DNA of 24,641 nt. It comes from M55B167 sp964406095 (GTDB taxonomy: Bacteria > Verrucomicrobiota > Kiritimatiellia > RFP12 > UBA1067). The position numbers and the translations under genes are program-made. Within the stretch, counting starts at the first letter, position 1. Each line of letters begins with the position of its first letter. This document shows, piece after piece, positions 14,407 to 22,239 of the stretch. The notes beneath the pieces are model-generated. The model made no database searches. It worked only from the letters and a program-made list of their open reading frames with translations, and was not told the origin of the DNA. Location of the stretch: contig CAYOQJ010000086.1 of the NCBI GenBank assembly GCA_964406095.1, positions 1-24,641 of the forward strand. Direction: 5' to 3'.

Positions 14407-16266
14407 ATGAGTGAGATTGAAAGACAGCAGATGGATGCTGACATTGTCTGTGTCGGTTTTGGGCCGGCGACTGCCGGTTTTCTGACAACTTTGACCAGGG
14501 AGCTGGTCAATGAAGACGGGACCCCTGTTTTTGAAAGTGCCATCATGCCGGGCATGCCGTTGCAGATTATGTGTTATGAGCGGGCGGATGACATTGGTTT
14601 CGGTGTTTCAGGCATTGTCACCCGCGCGAAATCCATCAAGGCTTCGTTTCCTGATCTGGATTTAACCAAAGAGATTCCCAATGTGGTTGCAACCGGGAGG
14701 GAGAAAGTAGCGTATCTCTTTGATCATACAGGGGCAAGTCAGCGTTCAATCGGTACAAAGTTCGTTGATTCTGTTTTCAAATGCGGACGGTTTGCTATGG
14801 GTAAGGGGCCGCAGGCGGTTGAACTACCTTGGATACCACCGTTTTTGCGTAAAGAGGATGGCCTGGTTATGTCGATGGGGCAGTTTATGTCATGGGCGGG
14901 TTCTCGACTGATGGGCAGCGGTCTGGTTCAGATTTGGCCTGGCACACCGGTAAGTGAAGCATTGATAGAGGATGACAAAGTCAAGGGAGTAAGGTTGGTT
15001 GACCAAGGGGTTGATTTGAGGGGGTGCCCTGATTCAGCGACCTATATGCCGGGAATGGATGTGTTGGCACCTCTGGTTGTAGTGGGAGACGGACCTGTTG
15101 GTGCGGTTGGCCGCGGGCTTGACCGGCATTTCGGGTTGCCGGCTGGTAATTATCAGCATGATTGGGCGGTAGGCATGAAGGTGGTGGTTGATCTGCCGGA
15201 GAGTTGCTTGCTTGAGCCGGGCAGTGTGATTCACACGCTTGGTTTTCCTGAACCCGAGATATTCGGTTTCATGTATGTTTATCCTGAACGCACGGCTTCA
15301 CTGGGTATTTTTGTGCCCTCCTGGTTTGACTCGCCGGTGCGTACAACCTACACCTACCTGCAACACTGGATGCGCCATCCTTACCTTTGGCATCATCTGG
15401 AAGGCGCCCGTTTGCGTTCATGGGGTGCAAAATCGCTGCAGGAGTCCGGCGTGCGTGGTGAACCGTTGCTTTGCGGTGACGGATTCGTCCGTATCGGAGA
15501 GGGTTCCGGAACCACCAATGTTCTGACTAACTCTGGTGTTGATGAGGCTTGGCGCAGCGGTGTGCTGCTGGCCGAAGGTGTTATTGAATTGCTGCGAGCG
15601 AAAAAACCATTTACAAAAGATAATTTAGATGAAGCTTATCTGCGTCGGCGTCGTGCTGATCCGCTTAATAAGGAACTTGAGCGGGCGAAGAGGGCGCGTG
15701 ATGGGTTTCAGGATAGCTTTCTGCAAGGTTTGATAGGCACAGCGCTTACCGGCATAACCGGGGGAGCACTCAATCTCTCGGCTCGTTCCAAACCTCCGTC
15801 ACAACGCATTAAAACCTTACGTCAGAGCTTTGCCGGAAGAATTCCGGAAGAGCGGTTGAAGCAGGCTGTTGCGAAATGCGCCAAGGACAAACAGCCGCTT
15901 CACGACACGGTGATGTCATTGGTGGGATGGCCGGAAATTCCGCTGGACGGAGAATTGCTGATGTCTCATCAGGATGTTCTGTTCAAAGGCGGCAAGGTGC
16001 AGGCGGCGGGTGGCTTTGCTGATCATGTTAATTTTGCGCAGCCCGAACTCTGTCAGAGCTGCACGGAACGCACCTGTATCGAGATATGTTCAGCTCAGGC
16101 AATCATGCCGGGTGATGAGAACTCACCGCCTGAGTTTGATCGTGAAAAGTGTATTCACTGCGGAGCATGCATTTGGAGTTGTTCCAAAGCGTTGCCGGAT
16201 GATTCCGAACGTGCCAATATTGTTTTTTCAGCCGGATCCGGCGGATTGCACTCGAACGAGAATTAA
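14407..16266 (+). CDS. ETF-quinone oxidoreductase/FixC-like flavoprotein with fused eight-cysteine ferredoxin domain
   Basis: Predicted to move electrons from reduced EtfAB to the membrane quinone pool. The 619-residue protein opens with an FAD-binding Rossmann motif (ADIVCVGFGPATAGF, about 11-25). The ETF-QO core follows: GDGPVGAVGRGL, WAVGMKVVVDLPE, PGSVIHTLGFPEPEIFGFMY and GEGSGTTNVLTNSGVDEAW. A C-terminal iron-sulfur domain has Cys549, 552, 557 and 561, then Cys582, 585, 588 and 592 (CIHCGACIWSC). Standard ETF-QO binds one [4Fe-4S] cluster with four cysteines, so the eight here allow two. The FixC and FixX roles would then sit in one chain. Residues ~415-480 are basic and could meet the membrane or the ETF. 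ATG 14407 has AGGGAAG upstream. It lies between the dehydrogenase and etfB. Confidence 0.87.
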   Translation: MSEIERQQMDADIVCVGFGPATAGFLTTLTRELVNEDGTPVFESAIMPGMPLQIMCYERADDIGFGVSGIVTRAKSIKASFPDLDLTKEIPNVVATGREKVAYLFDHTGASQRSIGTKFVDSVFKCGRFAMGKGPQAVELPWIPPFLRKEDGLVMSMGQFMSWAGSRLMGSGLVQIWPGTPVSEALIEDDKVKGVRLVDQGVDLRGCPDSATYMPGMDVLAPLVVVGDGPVGAVGRGLDRHFGLPAGNYQHDWAVGMKVVVDLPESCLLEPGSVIHTLGFPEPEIFGFMYVYPERTASLGIFVPSWFDSPVRTTYTYLQHWMRHPYLWHHLEGARLRSWGAKSLQESGVRGEPLLCGDGFVRIGEGSGTTNVLTNSGVDEAWRSGVLLAEGVIELLRAKKPFTKDNLDEAYLRRRRADPLNKELERAKRARDGFQDSFLQGLIGTALTGITGGALNLSARSKPPSQRIKTLRQSFAGRIPEERLKQAVAKCAKDKQPLHDTVMSLVGWPEIPLDGELLMSHQDVLFKGGKVQAAGGFADHVNFAQPELCQSCTERTCIEICSAQAIMPGDENSPPEFDREKCIHCGACIWSCSKALPDDSERANIVFSAGSGGLHSNEN

Positions 16267-16439
16267 AGAAGTTATCGAACCGCGCAGGCGGCAAAATTTG
16301 TTGTAGCTACCGGGATTGTGTGAGGGGGAGAGAAAAAATTTTGTCAAAACCCGCAACAAGGGTATTTTTCGGCGGGCTGGCAAGAACCGATGATATCCGG
16401 GTAACGTGAATTTTTGAGAAGACAAAGTTAGGAGAGAGA

Positions 16440-17249
16440 ATGATGGAAGGTTTGCAAATTGTTGTGTGTGGATCGCTTGTGCCTGATCCTCTACAGACAT
16501 TGGAGCCGGTGCAGAACTCGGAGGGCCCCGGTCTGAAGAGCGAGACTATGTTACCCTCTGTGCTGGATCCCTGGGCAGGGCATGCCCTGTTTGAGGCGGC
16601 CAACATAGCAAAGCAGGTCAGCGGAAGCAAGGTGTATCTTGTGAGTCTGGGGCCGAAAGCCAAGCTGCAGCAGCTTATGATGACCGTGGCCCAGAAGGTG
16701 CCCTTTGAATTGATTGCGATTGATGGCAGTGCTGGCGGTTTTACCGACGCATTTGATGTTGCGCGTATTCTGGCTGATGCGATCAAGGCTATTCCCGCGC
16801 TTGACAAAGGCAAGCTGTTGCTCTTTGGCGGTTGCTCTTCGGCATCGCGTGATGCCGGGGTGACGATGCAACTAGTTGGAGAGCATCTCGGTATCAGCGA
16901 GCAGTTCATGGCGGTTGATTCCATCAAATTGCAGGATGACGGGTCGTTTGAACTGTTTGAACGCATAGAGGGGGGACAGTATCTGGCTTCTGTTTGTGTG
17001 TCAATGCCGGCGGTGGTGGCTTGGGCAACCGGTTCGCTACCGGAGCCGCCTAACAATCCGCAGGTGGGAATGATGAATATGCGCGGTGTGATGCCGGCCC
17101 TACAGCGTGCACAGCCGGTTCAGGTCGGTATCGGCGGAATAAAATTTGAAAAAGCCGAAATTCCGGGACAGAAAAGGGATACCCGCATTGTCAAGGATGT
17201 CAGTGCTGATGAGATAGCAGCTGAGCTTATTGATTGGATCAAGAGCTGA
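16440..17249 (+). CDS. etfB: Electron transfer flavoprotein, beta subunit
   Basis: Small subunit of the EtfAB heterodimer, binding AMP (or a second FAD in bifurcating types) and docking with the acyl-CoA dehydrogenase. The 269-residue length is normal. Family landmarks are LDPWAGHALFEAANIAKQ at about 42-59, the strand KVYLVSLGPKAKLQQLM, the helix FDVARILADAIKAI and AGVTMQLVGEHLGIS. The segment that usually reads C/G-G-R-Q with a following D-G-D-T is replaced by LLFGGCSSASRDAG, so nucleotide contacts must differ from textbook EtfB. The start has tandem ATGs at 16440 and 16443 with GGAGAG just upstream; either is possible. The 3' end is 137 bp before etfA. Confidence 0.88.
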   Translation: MMEGLQIVVCGSLVPDPLQTLEPVQNSEGPGLKSETMLPSVLDPWAGHALFEAANIAKQVSGSKVYLVSLGPKAKLQQLMMTVAQKVPFELIAIDGSAGGFTDAFDVARILADAIKAIPALDKGKLLLFGGCSSASRDAGVTMQLVGEHLGISEQFMAVDSIKLQDDGSFELFERIEGGQYLASVCVSMPAVVAWATGSLPEPPNNPQVGMMNMRGVMPALQRAQPVQVGIGGIKFEKAEIPGQKRDTRIVKDVSADEIAAELIDWIKS

Positions 17250-17386
17250 AGGGAACTGTAGCTGTTGTTCCTCCTGTTTCAAAGCAGAAAAGCTATGAAC
17301 GGGTGGTAGGTAGATGGCGGGTTATAGAGATTGCAGACAAAAGAGTGCGTTTTTGAGATTTTAGGGAAAGAGAGTAGGAAAAAATC

Positions 17387-18409
17387 ATGGCTGATTTACT
17401 TTTGGTTTTACACACGGAAACAGATGGTGGGCTTTCAAAAGCCGCACGGGAAGCGATCAGCGTCGTCGGCAAAACGGCGTCTGAGATGGAAAAGAATTTT
17501 GATCTAGCTATCATAGGCACTGCCGCCGGGGCTGCTGCCGACAGTGTTGCCGGATGTTGCGCTGCAAAGTTTTTTGTGATTGAGGATGAAGCTGTATCAC
17601 AGCCGCGCTATGCGACCGATGTCACAGCGGTGGAGGCGGTGGTCAAGGCTTCGGGTGCACAGATTATATTAGCTCCCGGAACATCCCGTTTTGTCCGCTC
17701 TATGCCGGGAGTTGCTTTCAGGGCAGGCGCACAGCTGGATACCCATATTACCGCGCTTAATGTAGATGCAGGTGAGATCAAGGTACAACGTTGGTACTAC
17801 CGGCAGCGTATTCTGACCACACTGACTCGTGAGAGCCGGCCGTGGATGTTGTTGCTTGAGGGTGGTATATGCGCACCTTGGCAGGGCGATGCGGGTAGTG
17901 CCGCCAAGGAGAGCGTGGCAGTTGACTTTGGTGATGCCGCTGCTCGCACCAGGATCAAAGGTGTCGAGTCACCGGCGGTTGATGCCCAGACCATCCGTCC
18001 GGATGCGGCGTTGCTTTTTGTAGCGGGTGCGGGATGGACCAAAAAGCAGTCGGACGGTAACTATCACGTCGATGATGCCGGAGTTCTCATTCAAGAATTT
18101 CTCGGCAAATCGGGGGCATCGCTGGGCAGCAGTAAATCGCTGGTTGATCTGCAGAGCGAGGGGCAGGAGACGCTCAGTTTTATGTCTCACATGAACCAGG
18201 TAGGCCAGACTGGCTCCACGCCGCGTCATGTCAAAGGGCTTTCAACCTGCTGTCACGGAGAGGAGCCGCATGCGGTTGGTTGGCGCTTTATCAGCGAAAG
18301 ACGGGCCATCAATCTGGATGCCAATTGCGGCTGGGCGCAGGGCAAAGCCGATGTGGTTTATGTGGGTGATGCATTTGAGATTATCAGGAAGGTCAATGAA
18401 CAGTTCTGA
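17387..18409 (+). CDS. etfA: Electron transfer flavoprotein, alpha subunit
   Basis: Large subunit of EtfAB, carrying the exchangeable FAD. It has 340 residues. The N-terminal adenine-nucleotide-like domain includes LLLVLHTETDGGLSKAAREA and YATDVTAVEAVVKASGAQII. The C-terminal FAD domain spans about 200-335, with VAGAGWTKKQ, ASLGSSKSLVDLQSEGQETL, NQVGQTGSTPRHVKGLSTCC (the QVGQTG FAD motif), AINLDANCGWAQGKADVVYV and GDAFEI near the end. The motif order is that of the family, but several normally strict positions differ, such as the usual G-I-S-G-A-I-Q-H replaced by GLSTCCHGEE. This makes it a divergent branch. ATG 17387 has AGGAAA upstream. The TGA at 18407 lies 30 bp before the small frame at 18440. 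Confidence 0.9.
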   Translation: MADLLLVLHTETDGGLSKAAREAISVVGKTASEMEKNFDLAIIGTAAGAAADSVAGCCAAKFFVIEDEAVSQPRYATDVTAVEAVVKASGAQIILAPGTSRFVRSMPGVAFRAGAQLDTHITALNVDAGEIKVQRWYYRQRILTTLTRESRPWMLLLEGGICAPWQGDAGSAAKESVAVDFGDAAARTRIKGVESPAVDAQTIRPDAALLFVAGAGWTKKQSDGNYHVDDAGVLIQEFLGKSGASLGSSKSLVDLQSEGQETLSFMSHMNQVGQTGSTPRHVKGLSTCCHGEEPHAVGWRFISERRAINLDANCGWAQGKADVVYVGDAFEIIRKVNEQF

Positions 18410-18439
18410 TGCTGTACGAAAAATAAGGAGAAGTTGAAG

Positions 18440-18595
18440 ATGTACGCCCGCAGCGCGATTTGCTGCAATCTGATGAATCAGGCGTATTATAATCACAGCA
18501 GGATTTTATGGAACCCTGAGAAACTGGAGTTGCGGCCTGACGGCGGCAATCCCAAGTGGCTGACTCGCGAATATCGTGCCCCCTGGAATGCCTGA
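18440..18595 (+). CDS. 51-residue ORF resembling the C-terminus of Gfo/Idh/MocA oxidoreductases
   Basis: A short frame reading MYARSAICCNLMNQAYYN and ending LTREYRAPWNA. The block ILWNPEKLEL...LTREYRAPW matches by eye the extreme C-terminus of Gfo/Idh/MocA oxidoreductases common in PVC bacteria, where W-D/N-P-E-K, then R-x-Y/M-R-A-P-W end the protein. The Rossmann fold and catalytic domain are absent. A good ribosome site (AAGGAG, 18425-18430) lies 9 bp before the ATG, so it could be translated as a last operon gene. It happens to be in frame with etfA, separated from it by the TGA at 18407. It is either a remnant left by deletion of a full oxidoreductase gene or a small peptide kept for a new role. 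Translation is likely; function is unknown. Confidence 0.55.
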   Translation: MYARSAICCNLMNQAYYNHSRILWNPEKLELRPDGGNPKWLTREYRAPWNA

Positions 18596-18615
18596 GCATT
18601 CAGGTAATCATTTTT
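18591..18615 (+). terminator. Weak terminator-like hairpin at the end of the ETF operon
   Basis: CCTGA (18591-18595) pairs with TCAGG (18600-18604) around GCAT, and a short T-run follows after six bases. The stem includes the stop codon of the 51-residue frame. Five base pairs are few for a terminator, so this is tentative. Confidence 0.3.
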
Positions 18616-18930
18616 GGCTCAGTTGTAGTTTATCGTTTCTTCTATATGTGCTGAGAACCAGCTCGTGAAAATGCGATAAAAAATGCCATACAATGTTGCA
18701 ATGTTGAAAGGGAAGTGTGGCACGTTCACTGCATGCCAACGCGCTAAATATAGTAGATTGCCGGATGTGCCGATGCATGTTTCAAAGTCGTGAATTGATT
18801 TCGGCAAGAATCCGACATTTATGGAAGGACACTGTGCGAAGCTGGTGAAGGCTATTGAGGATGTGACAGATGACTAATTTTTTACGTTCGCTGACACTTT
18901 TGCTGTTATTGTTGAATCCTTTTTTGCTGA
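18596..18930. other. Spacer between convergent operons with probable gene debris
   Basis: This ~335-bp stretch holds no complete gene. On the plus strand one frame reads MPYNVAMLKGKCGTFTACQR from 18687, stops at a TGA (18790-18792), and continues in frame as IDFGKNPTFMEGHCAKLV to a TAA at 18875-18877. A gene broken by a nonsense change would look like this. A second plus frame beginning at 18870 is listed separately. With the oxidoreductase-like tail at 18440, this suggests a deletion-prone junction between two operons. None of the fragments could be named with confidence. Confidence 0.4.
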
Positions 18931-19007
18931 TCAATCATTTTGAAAAATGGCATTGGGCAGCATACAGGCGGCAAAGACATGTTCTGAAAAGATTGCTGTG
19001 TGAATAA
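18870..19007 (+). pseudogene. Short ORF with a MarC-like hydrophobic N-terminus, probable truncated gene
   Basis: A 45-codon frame starts MTNFLRSLTLLLLLLNPFLL and then turns basic and tryptophan-rich once it enters antisense sequence of the neighbouring PKS-type gene (from 18931). A GAGG sits nine bases before its ATG. The leucine-rich start with L-N-P-F resembles the first membrane helix of MarC/NAAT-type membrane proteins. The likely reading is that the start of such a gene survives and the rest was lost at the junction. The similarity rests on about 20 residues, so chance is possible. Confidence 0.3.
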
Positions 19008-22000
19008 TTGTTTTGCGCCCTTTCATGAATTTGAACTCATCGATCCACTGTCCTGTTGCTTCAAGTTGAACTGTTCCGCCGATCTGATCAATGCCGATAA
19101 TCTGCAAATCTTTCGGTGAGTAGCGGATGCCCACTCCCAGTGCTTTGGAGATCGACTCTTTGGCGCACCAGAGTTTCAGAATTGCAATGGGGCCTTCACC
19201 GGTAAGTGCGGCCAGTTCCAGTTCTGAGTCGTTGAACACACCTTTGGTGAACTCGTCACTCAAAGAGCGGTTGGTCATTTCGATGTCTATTCCAATGCGG
19301 GCGTTGGCGGCCACAGCCGCAACGATGAGTTTTGATGTGTGGGCGATTGTAAGGTCAAGATGGGTTGCGGTGTATTGCCGCCAGGTACCGAGTGGATGCG
19401 GTTTGCCCGAATCATCCGGCCAGATTTCAATATCAGCGGCCGTCCAGCGTGCCTGCTGAAAGTTTGAGAGATAGCGTCGGAGTGATTCTTTGGCTGCTAT
19501 ACGTCCGAAGAGCCATTCAACTTTACGGTTTGTTGTGCCCGACATTTCCAGCCACTCCTCCCTTTCTTTCTGAGAGAGTGTCGCAAAGGCCAGTGTTTTC
19601 AACCAGAGTTCCTGGTTCAATTCAAACACTTTGAACGGGATATTCCGGGAGACGGCGGTGGTGACCGGTGTAGTGGGGCTGCCCAGCAGTTCCAGCGGCA
19701 GGGTTTCGGTAATAAATTTTTCCGAGGGATTAAGGATGAATTGGTGATAATGCTGCGGCACTGTCTCATTCAGCTCCTCCCACCCTTTGATATGGATCAT
19801 CAGATTGCCGTTGCCGTCGGATATTTTCATGTCGGCGACCTGAGAGCGGGGGGTGGTGGATGATATCCTGAGATAACCGTTTAGTCGGCTGCTGTCGCTG
19901 AAGGTGGCGGTATAGAGGTGTATGCTGCGGCACCGGAACGGTATTGATATCGAGTTTGCAAAAGATTCGTGTGAACGCCAGAGCGGGATGCTTGAGATTA
20001 TGCCGTCCATCAGCATCGGCCAGATGGAGAACAGCGGTATACGTGTGTGGCTGACGGAGTTTGACCGGCTGGGCACCTGAATCTCAAAGTTTATGCCGTT
20101 TTCACTCCATAAATCAACGTGCCGTATGACACGCAGACCCGAACCATGAAAGAGACGGTGCGGATATATCTCGTGCCCGAACCAGTTGACAGAGTGCGGG
20201 TTTTTAAGTGGATCAGCCTGAGCACTCTTTGAAATATTTCCGGAGGCACTCAATAGGAAAACGGCCTCGATGATTGGTGAAGTGAATTCGCTACAGGTTG
20301 CGTTGTCCCGCAATTCGACTTTGACTGCTGCAAGCGCGGGGTCACGCCAATTGATGTGTTCCGCGTGGATGCTGATGCTGATGGCACCGTGTTCAAAGCC
20401 AAGCCAGCGCTGAGAACGAATATCTACAATTTCTTCCACCCGTCGGCGCGGTATGAGTTTCCGCGCGGCCTCAGCCATCATCTCCAGACCGGACGAAAGA
20501 GAAAGAATTGTCAGCCCTTTAAGGTGAGGTTTGGCAAATGAGATGTGAGTTGTACCCAGTGAGTAATCCAGCAGGAAGGGGTAATCGCGAACGGTGACCA
20601 CCTTGCTAATATCAACCGATTCGCCGGGGGTCTCCGATTTTATGTCGGCATTGGCGAGCATGGGGAAATCAGCTCCGAAATCAAGTCGACGGTGACTGTT
20701 GAGACGTGGCAGGGTGCGTTTGAGCTGTTCGTTCAGATGCTTTTCCTGGAGAGGAGGGAATGATTCAGCGACAGAGAAGGCTTCCATCTCCGGCAGTTTA
20801 GCACTGAGGCGAAGAGAGTTGGGACAAGCGAGGATTACAGAGTGTGGCCTGCGGAAATTTACGGTGTTGCAGCGTCGATTGGTGTGTAGCATGGCAAGGT
20901 CGACCGGTGCACCATGAGCGGCCAGCATTCCAAGGGCGTGGTGAATTTGCAACAGGCCTGAGCGGTGAATACGATTGGCTGGCACCGCGACATGCGGCTT
21001 GCCTTTCAGAATTTCATTGATGGCATTGGTCATATTACCGCGCGCCCCCAACTCAACGAACACGTTAAACCCATCAGAGTACATCTGCCGGATGGTGCTG
21101 TCAAAATGGATTGGTTTCGTCCATTGGTCAGTTATCAGATCAATGGCCTCCTTGTTGTTGTTTGGCAGCTGTCGGGCGTCGGCGCAGGAGTAGACTGGAA
21201 TAACGGGTTTCTGTTTGATCCAGTTGGAGAGGAACTGACGAATTGGCGGCAGGGCTTTGGAGCACCAAGGTGTGTTAAAAGGTTTGTTCAACGGCACAGC
21301 CATACTTTTAACAGATGCATTTTTCAGCAGGTTGAGAATCTCTTTTTCGGATTCATTTGTGGTTGTGAATGTATGGTGCCGTTCACTGTGATAAAACGAG
21401 ATGGCGAATCTTCCCGGAAACATCTCTTCAAGTTTGAGGATCAGTTCGGGAGACATTTCGGTGGTTGAGTAAATGCTGCAATCGGGCAGGTCCTCTCGCA
21501 GACAGAGCCGGGACAGCATCTTGTGGCACTCTCTGAGGAACCTGATGCGTTTCAGTTGATTCAGTTCACCGTAAACTTGCGCGACACCTAAAGCGGAGAA
21601 ATCACCACCGCTGTAGCCGAGTACTCCATCCGGGGTAATGCCGGCGGCACTGAAGATTCTGAGCAGGGCGGTGTTAGCGGCATGCACTGAAATCAGCTCT
21701 TCCGCGAAACCGGGTGTGTTTTCACTTCTGCAGCTGCGGCGAAGACCGGCGGAAGTCGGGAAAATAAAGTCGGTCATGGAAAGTTTTATTGAACTCTGTA
21801 AAAACAGAGCTTCCTCTAGCTCATCGAAGCTTTCCCGGACAAAATCAAAGACCATACTCAAATCTTTGAGCATATCGGGATAGAAAGAGAGTGCACCGGG
21901 GAAGAGAAATGCGGTACGTCCCTGGGGATAAAGTTGTTCCTTGAAATAATATGTGCCGGAGCGATCACGGATTTTTCGGGCGTTGTTTCTTATCTTAGTG

Positions 22001-22239
22001 AGTGCTAAAACCAGGCGGTCACGCAGCTCCACGGGAGTAGTGGCCACTACGGCAAGAATCGCGGGCTTGCCGTAGGCGGAGCAGGCACAAGTGTAGGCGA
22101 TGTCTTCCAGCAGAACTTCCGGTGCCTGATCAATGAAATTAACCAGCGTCTGCATCTGCTCGGTCAGTTCCTGAGTGTTGCCAGCACCGATGAGGCAGAG
22201 TTCACTGTCAAAGGCGTCATAAAGATGTTTGTTACTCAT
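18931..22239 (-). CDS. Acyltransferase - PKS-type dehydratase - 4'-phosphopantetheinyl transferase fusion with altered AT and DH active sites
   Basis: A 1102-residue multidomain protein of PKS/PUFA-synthase type. Residues ~1-105 resemble a KS-to-AT linker. The acyltransferase covers ~110-420 (FPGALS at 113, GYSGGD with Ser210 as nucleophile), but the catalytic His of the usual F-H-T/S-P motif is Asn322 (PFNTPW). A double-hotdog dehydratase lies at ~545-820: the expected His of the D-H-x-L-G motif is Tyr559 (PFLLDYSLG), while the second-half Asp745 (WPMLMDG) remains. An Sfp-type PPTase occupies ~905-1100 with GIDIE (Asp985, Glu987) and WCAKES (Trp1024, Lys1027, Glu1028) intact, so that domain should be active on carrier proteins. 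ATG 22239 has GGAGG six bases upstream and overlaps the ketosynthase stop by eight bases. A start at 22401 lies deep inside that gene. No ACP or ketoreductase is present. Confidence 0.85.
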   Translation of the reverse strand: MSNKHLYDAFDSELCLIGAGNTQELTEQMQTLVNFIDQAPEVLLEDIAYTCACSAYGKPAILAVVATTPVELRDRLVLALTKIRNNARKIRDRSGTYYFKEQLYPQGRTAFLFPGALSFYPDMLKDLSMVFDFVRESFDELEEALFLQSSIKLSMTDFIFPTSAGLRRSCRSENTPGFAEELISVHAANTALLRIFSAAGITPDGVLGYSGGDFSALGVAQVYGELNQLKRIRFLRECHKMLSRLCLREDLPDCSIYSTTEMSPELILKLEEMFPGRFAISFYHSERHHTFTTTNESEKEILNLLKNASVKSMAVPLNKPFNTPWCSKALPPIRQFLSNWIKQKPVIPVYSCADARQLPNNNKEAIDLITDQWTKPIHFDSTIRQMYSDGFNVFVELGARGNMTNAINEILKGKPHVAVPANRIHRSGLLQIHHALGMLAAHGAPVDLAMLHTNRRCNTVNFRRPHSVILACPNSLRLSAKLPEMEAFSVAESFPPLQEKHLNEQLKRTLPRLNSHRRLDFGADFPMLANADIKSETPGESVDISKVVTVRDYPFLLDYSLGTTHISFAKPHLKGLTILSLSSGLEMMAEAARKLIPRRRVEEIVDIRSQRWLGFEHGAISISIHAEHINWRDPALAAVKVELRDNATCSEFTSPIIEAVFLLSASGNISKSAQADPLKNPHSVNWFGHEIYPHRLFHGSGLRVIRHVDLWSENGINFEIQVPSRSNSVSHTRIPLFSIWPMLMDGIISSIPLWRSHESFANSISIPFRCRSIHLYTATFSDSSRLNGYLRISSTTPRSQVADMKISDGNGNLMIHIKGWEELNETVPQHYHQFILNPSEKFITETLPLELLGSPTTPVTTAVSRNIPFKVFELNQELWLKTLAFATLSQKEREEWLEMSGTTNRKVEWLFGRIAAKESLRRYLSNFQQARWTAADIEIWPDDSGKPHPLGTWRQYTATHLDLTIAHTSKLIVAAVAANARIGIDIEMTNRSLSDEFTKGVFNDSELELAALTGEGPIAILKLWCAKESISKALGVGIRYSPKDLQIIGIDQIGGTVQLEATGQWIDEFKFMKGRKTIIHTAIFSEHVFAACMLPNAIFQND

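Noticed and set aside
16307..17056. Long minus-strand frame of 249 codons opposite etfB.
   Set aside because: It is the antisense shadow of a clearly recognisable etfB, with serine/proline-rich composition and no family motifs.
18407..18595. The 51-residue frame is in frame with etfA beyond its TGA, hinting at readthrough or selenocysteine.
   Set aside because: EtfA ends at its normal family length, the small frame has its own AAGGAG and ATG, and no SECIS-like hairpin was evident. A shared frame occurs one time in three by chance.
20965..21468. Plus-strand frame of 167 codons opposite the fusion gene.
   Set aside because: It lies wholly antisense to the acyltransferase domain, which has strong family motifs; no ribosome site or recognisable domain was found.
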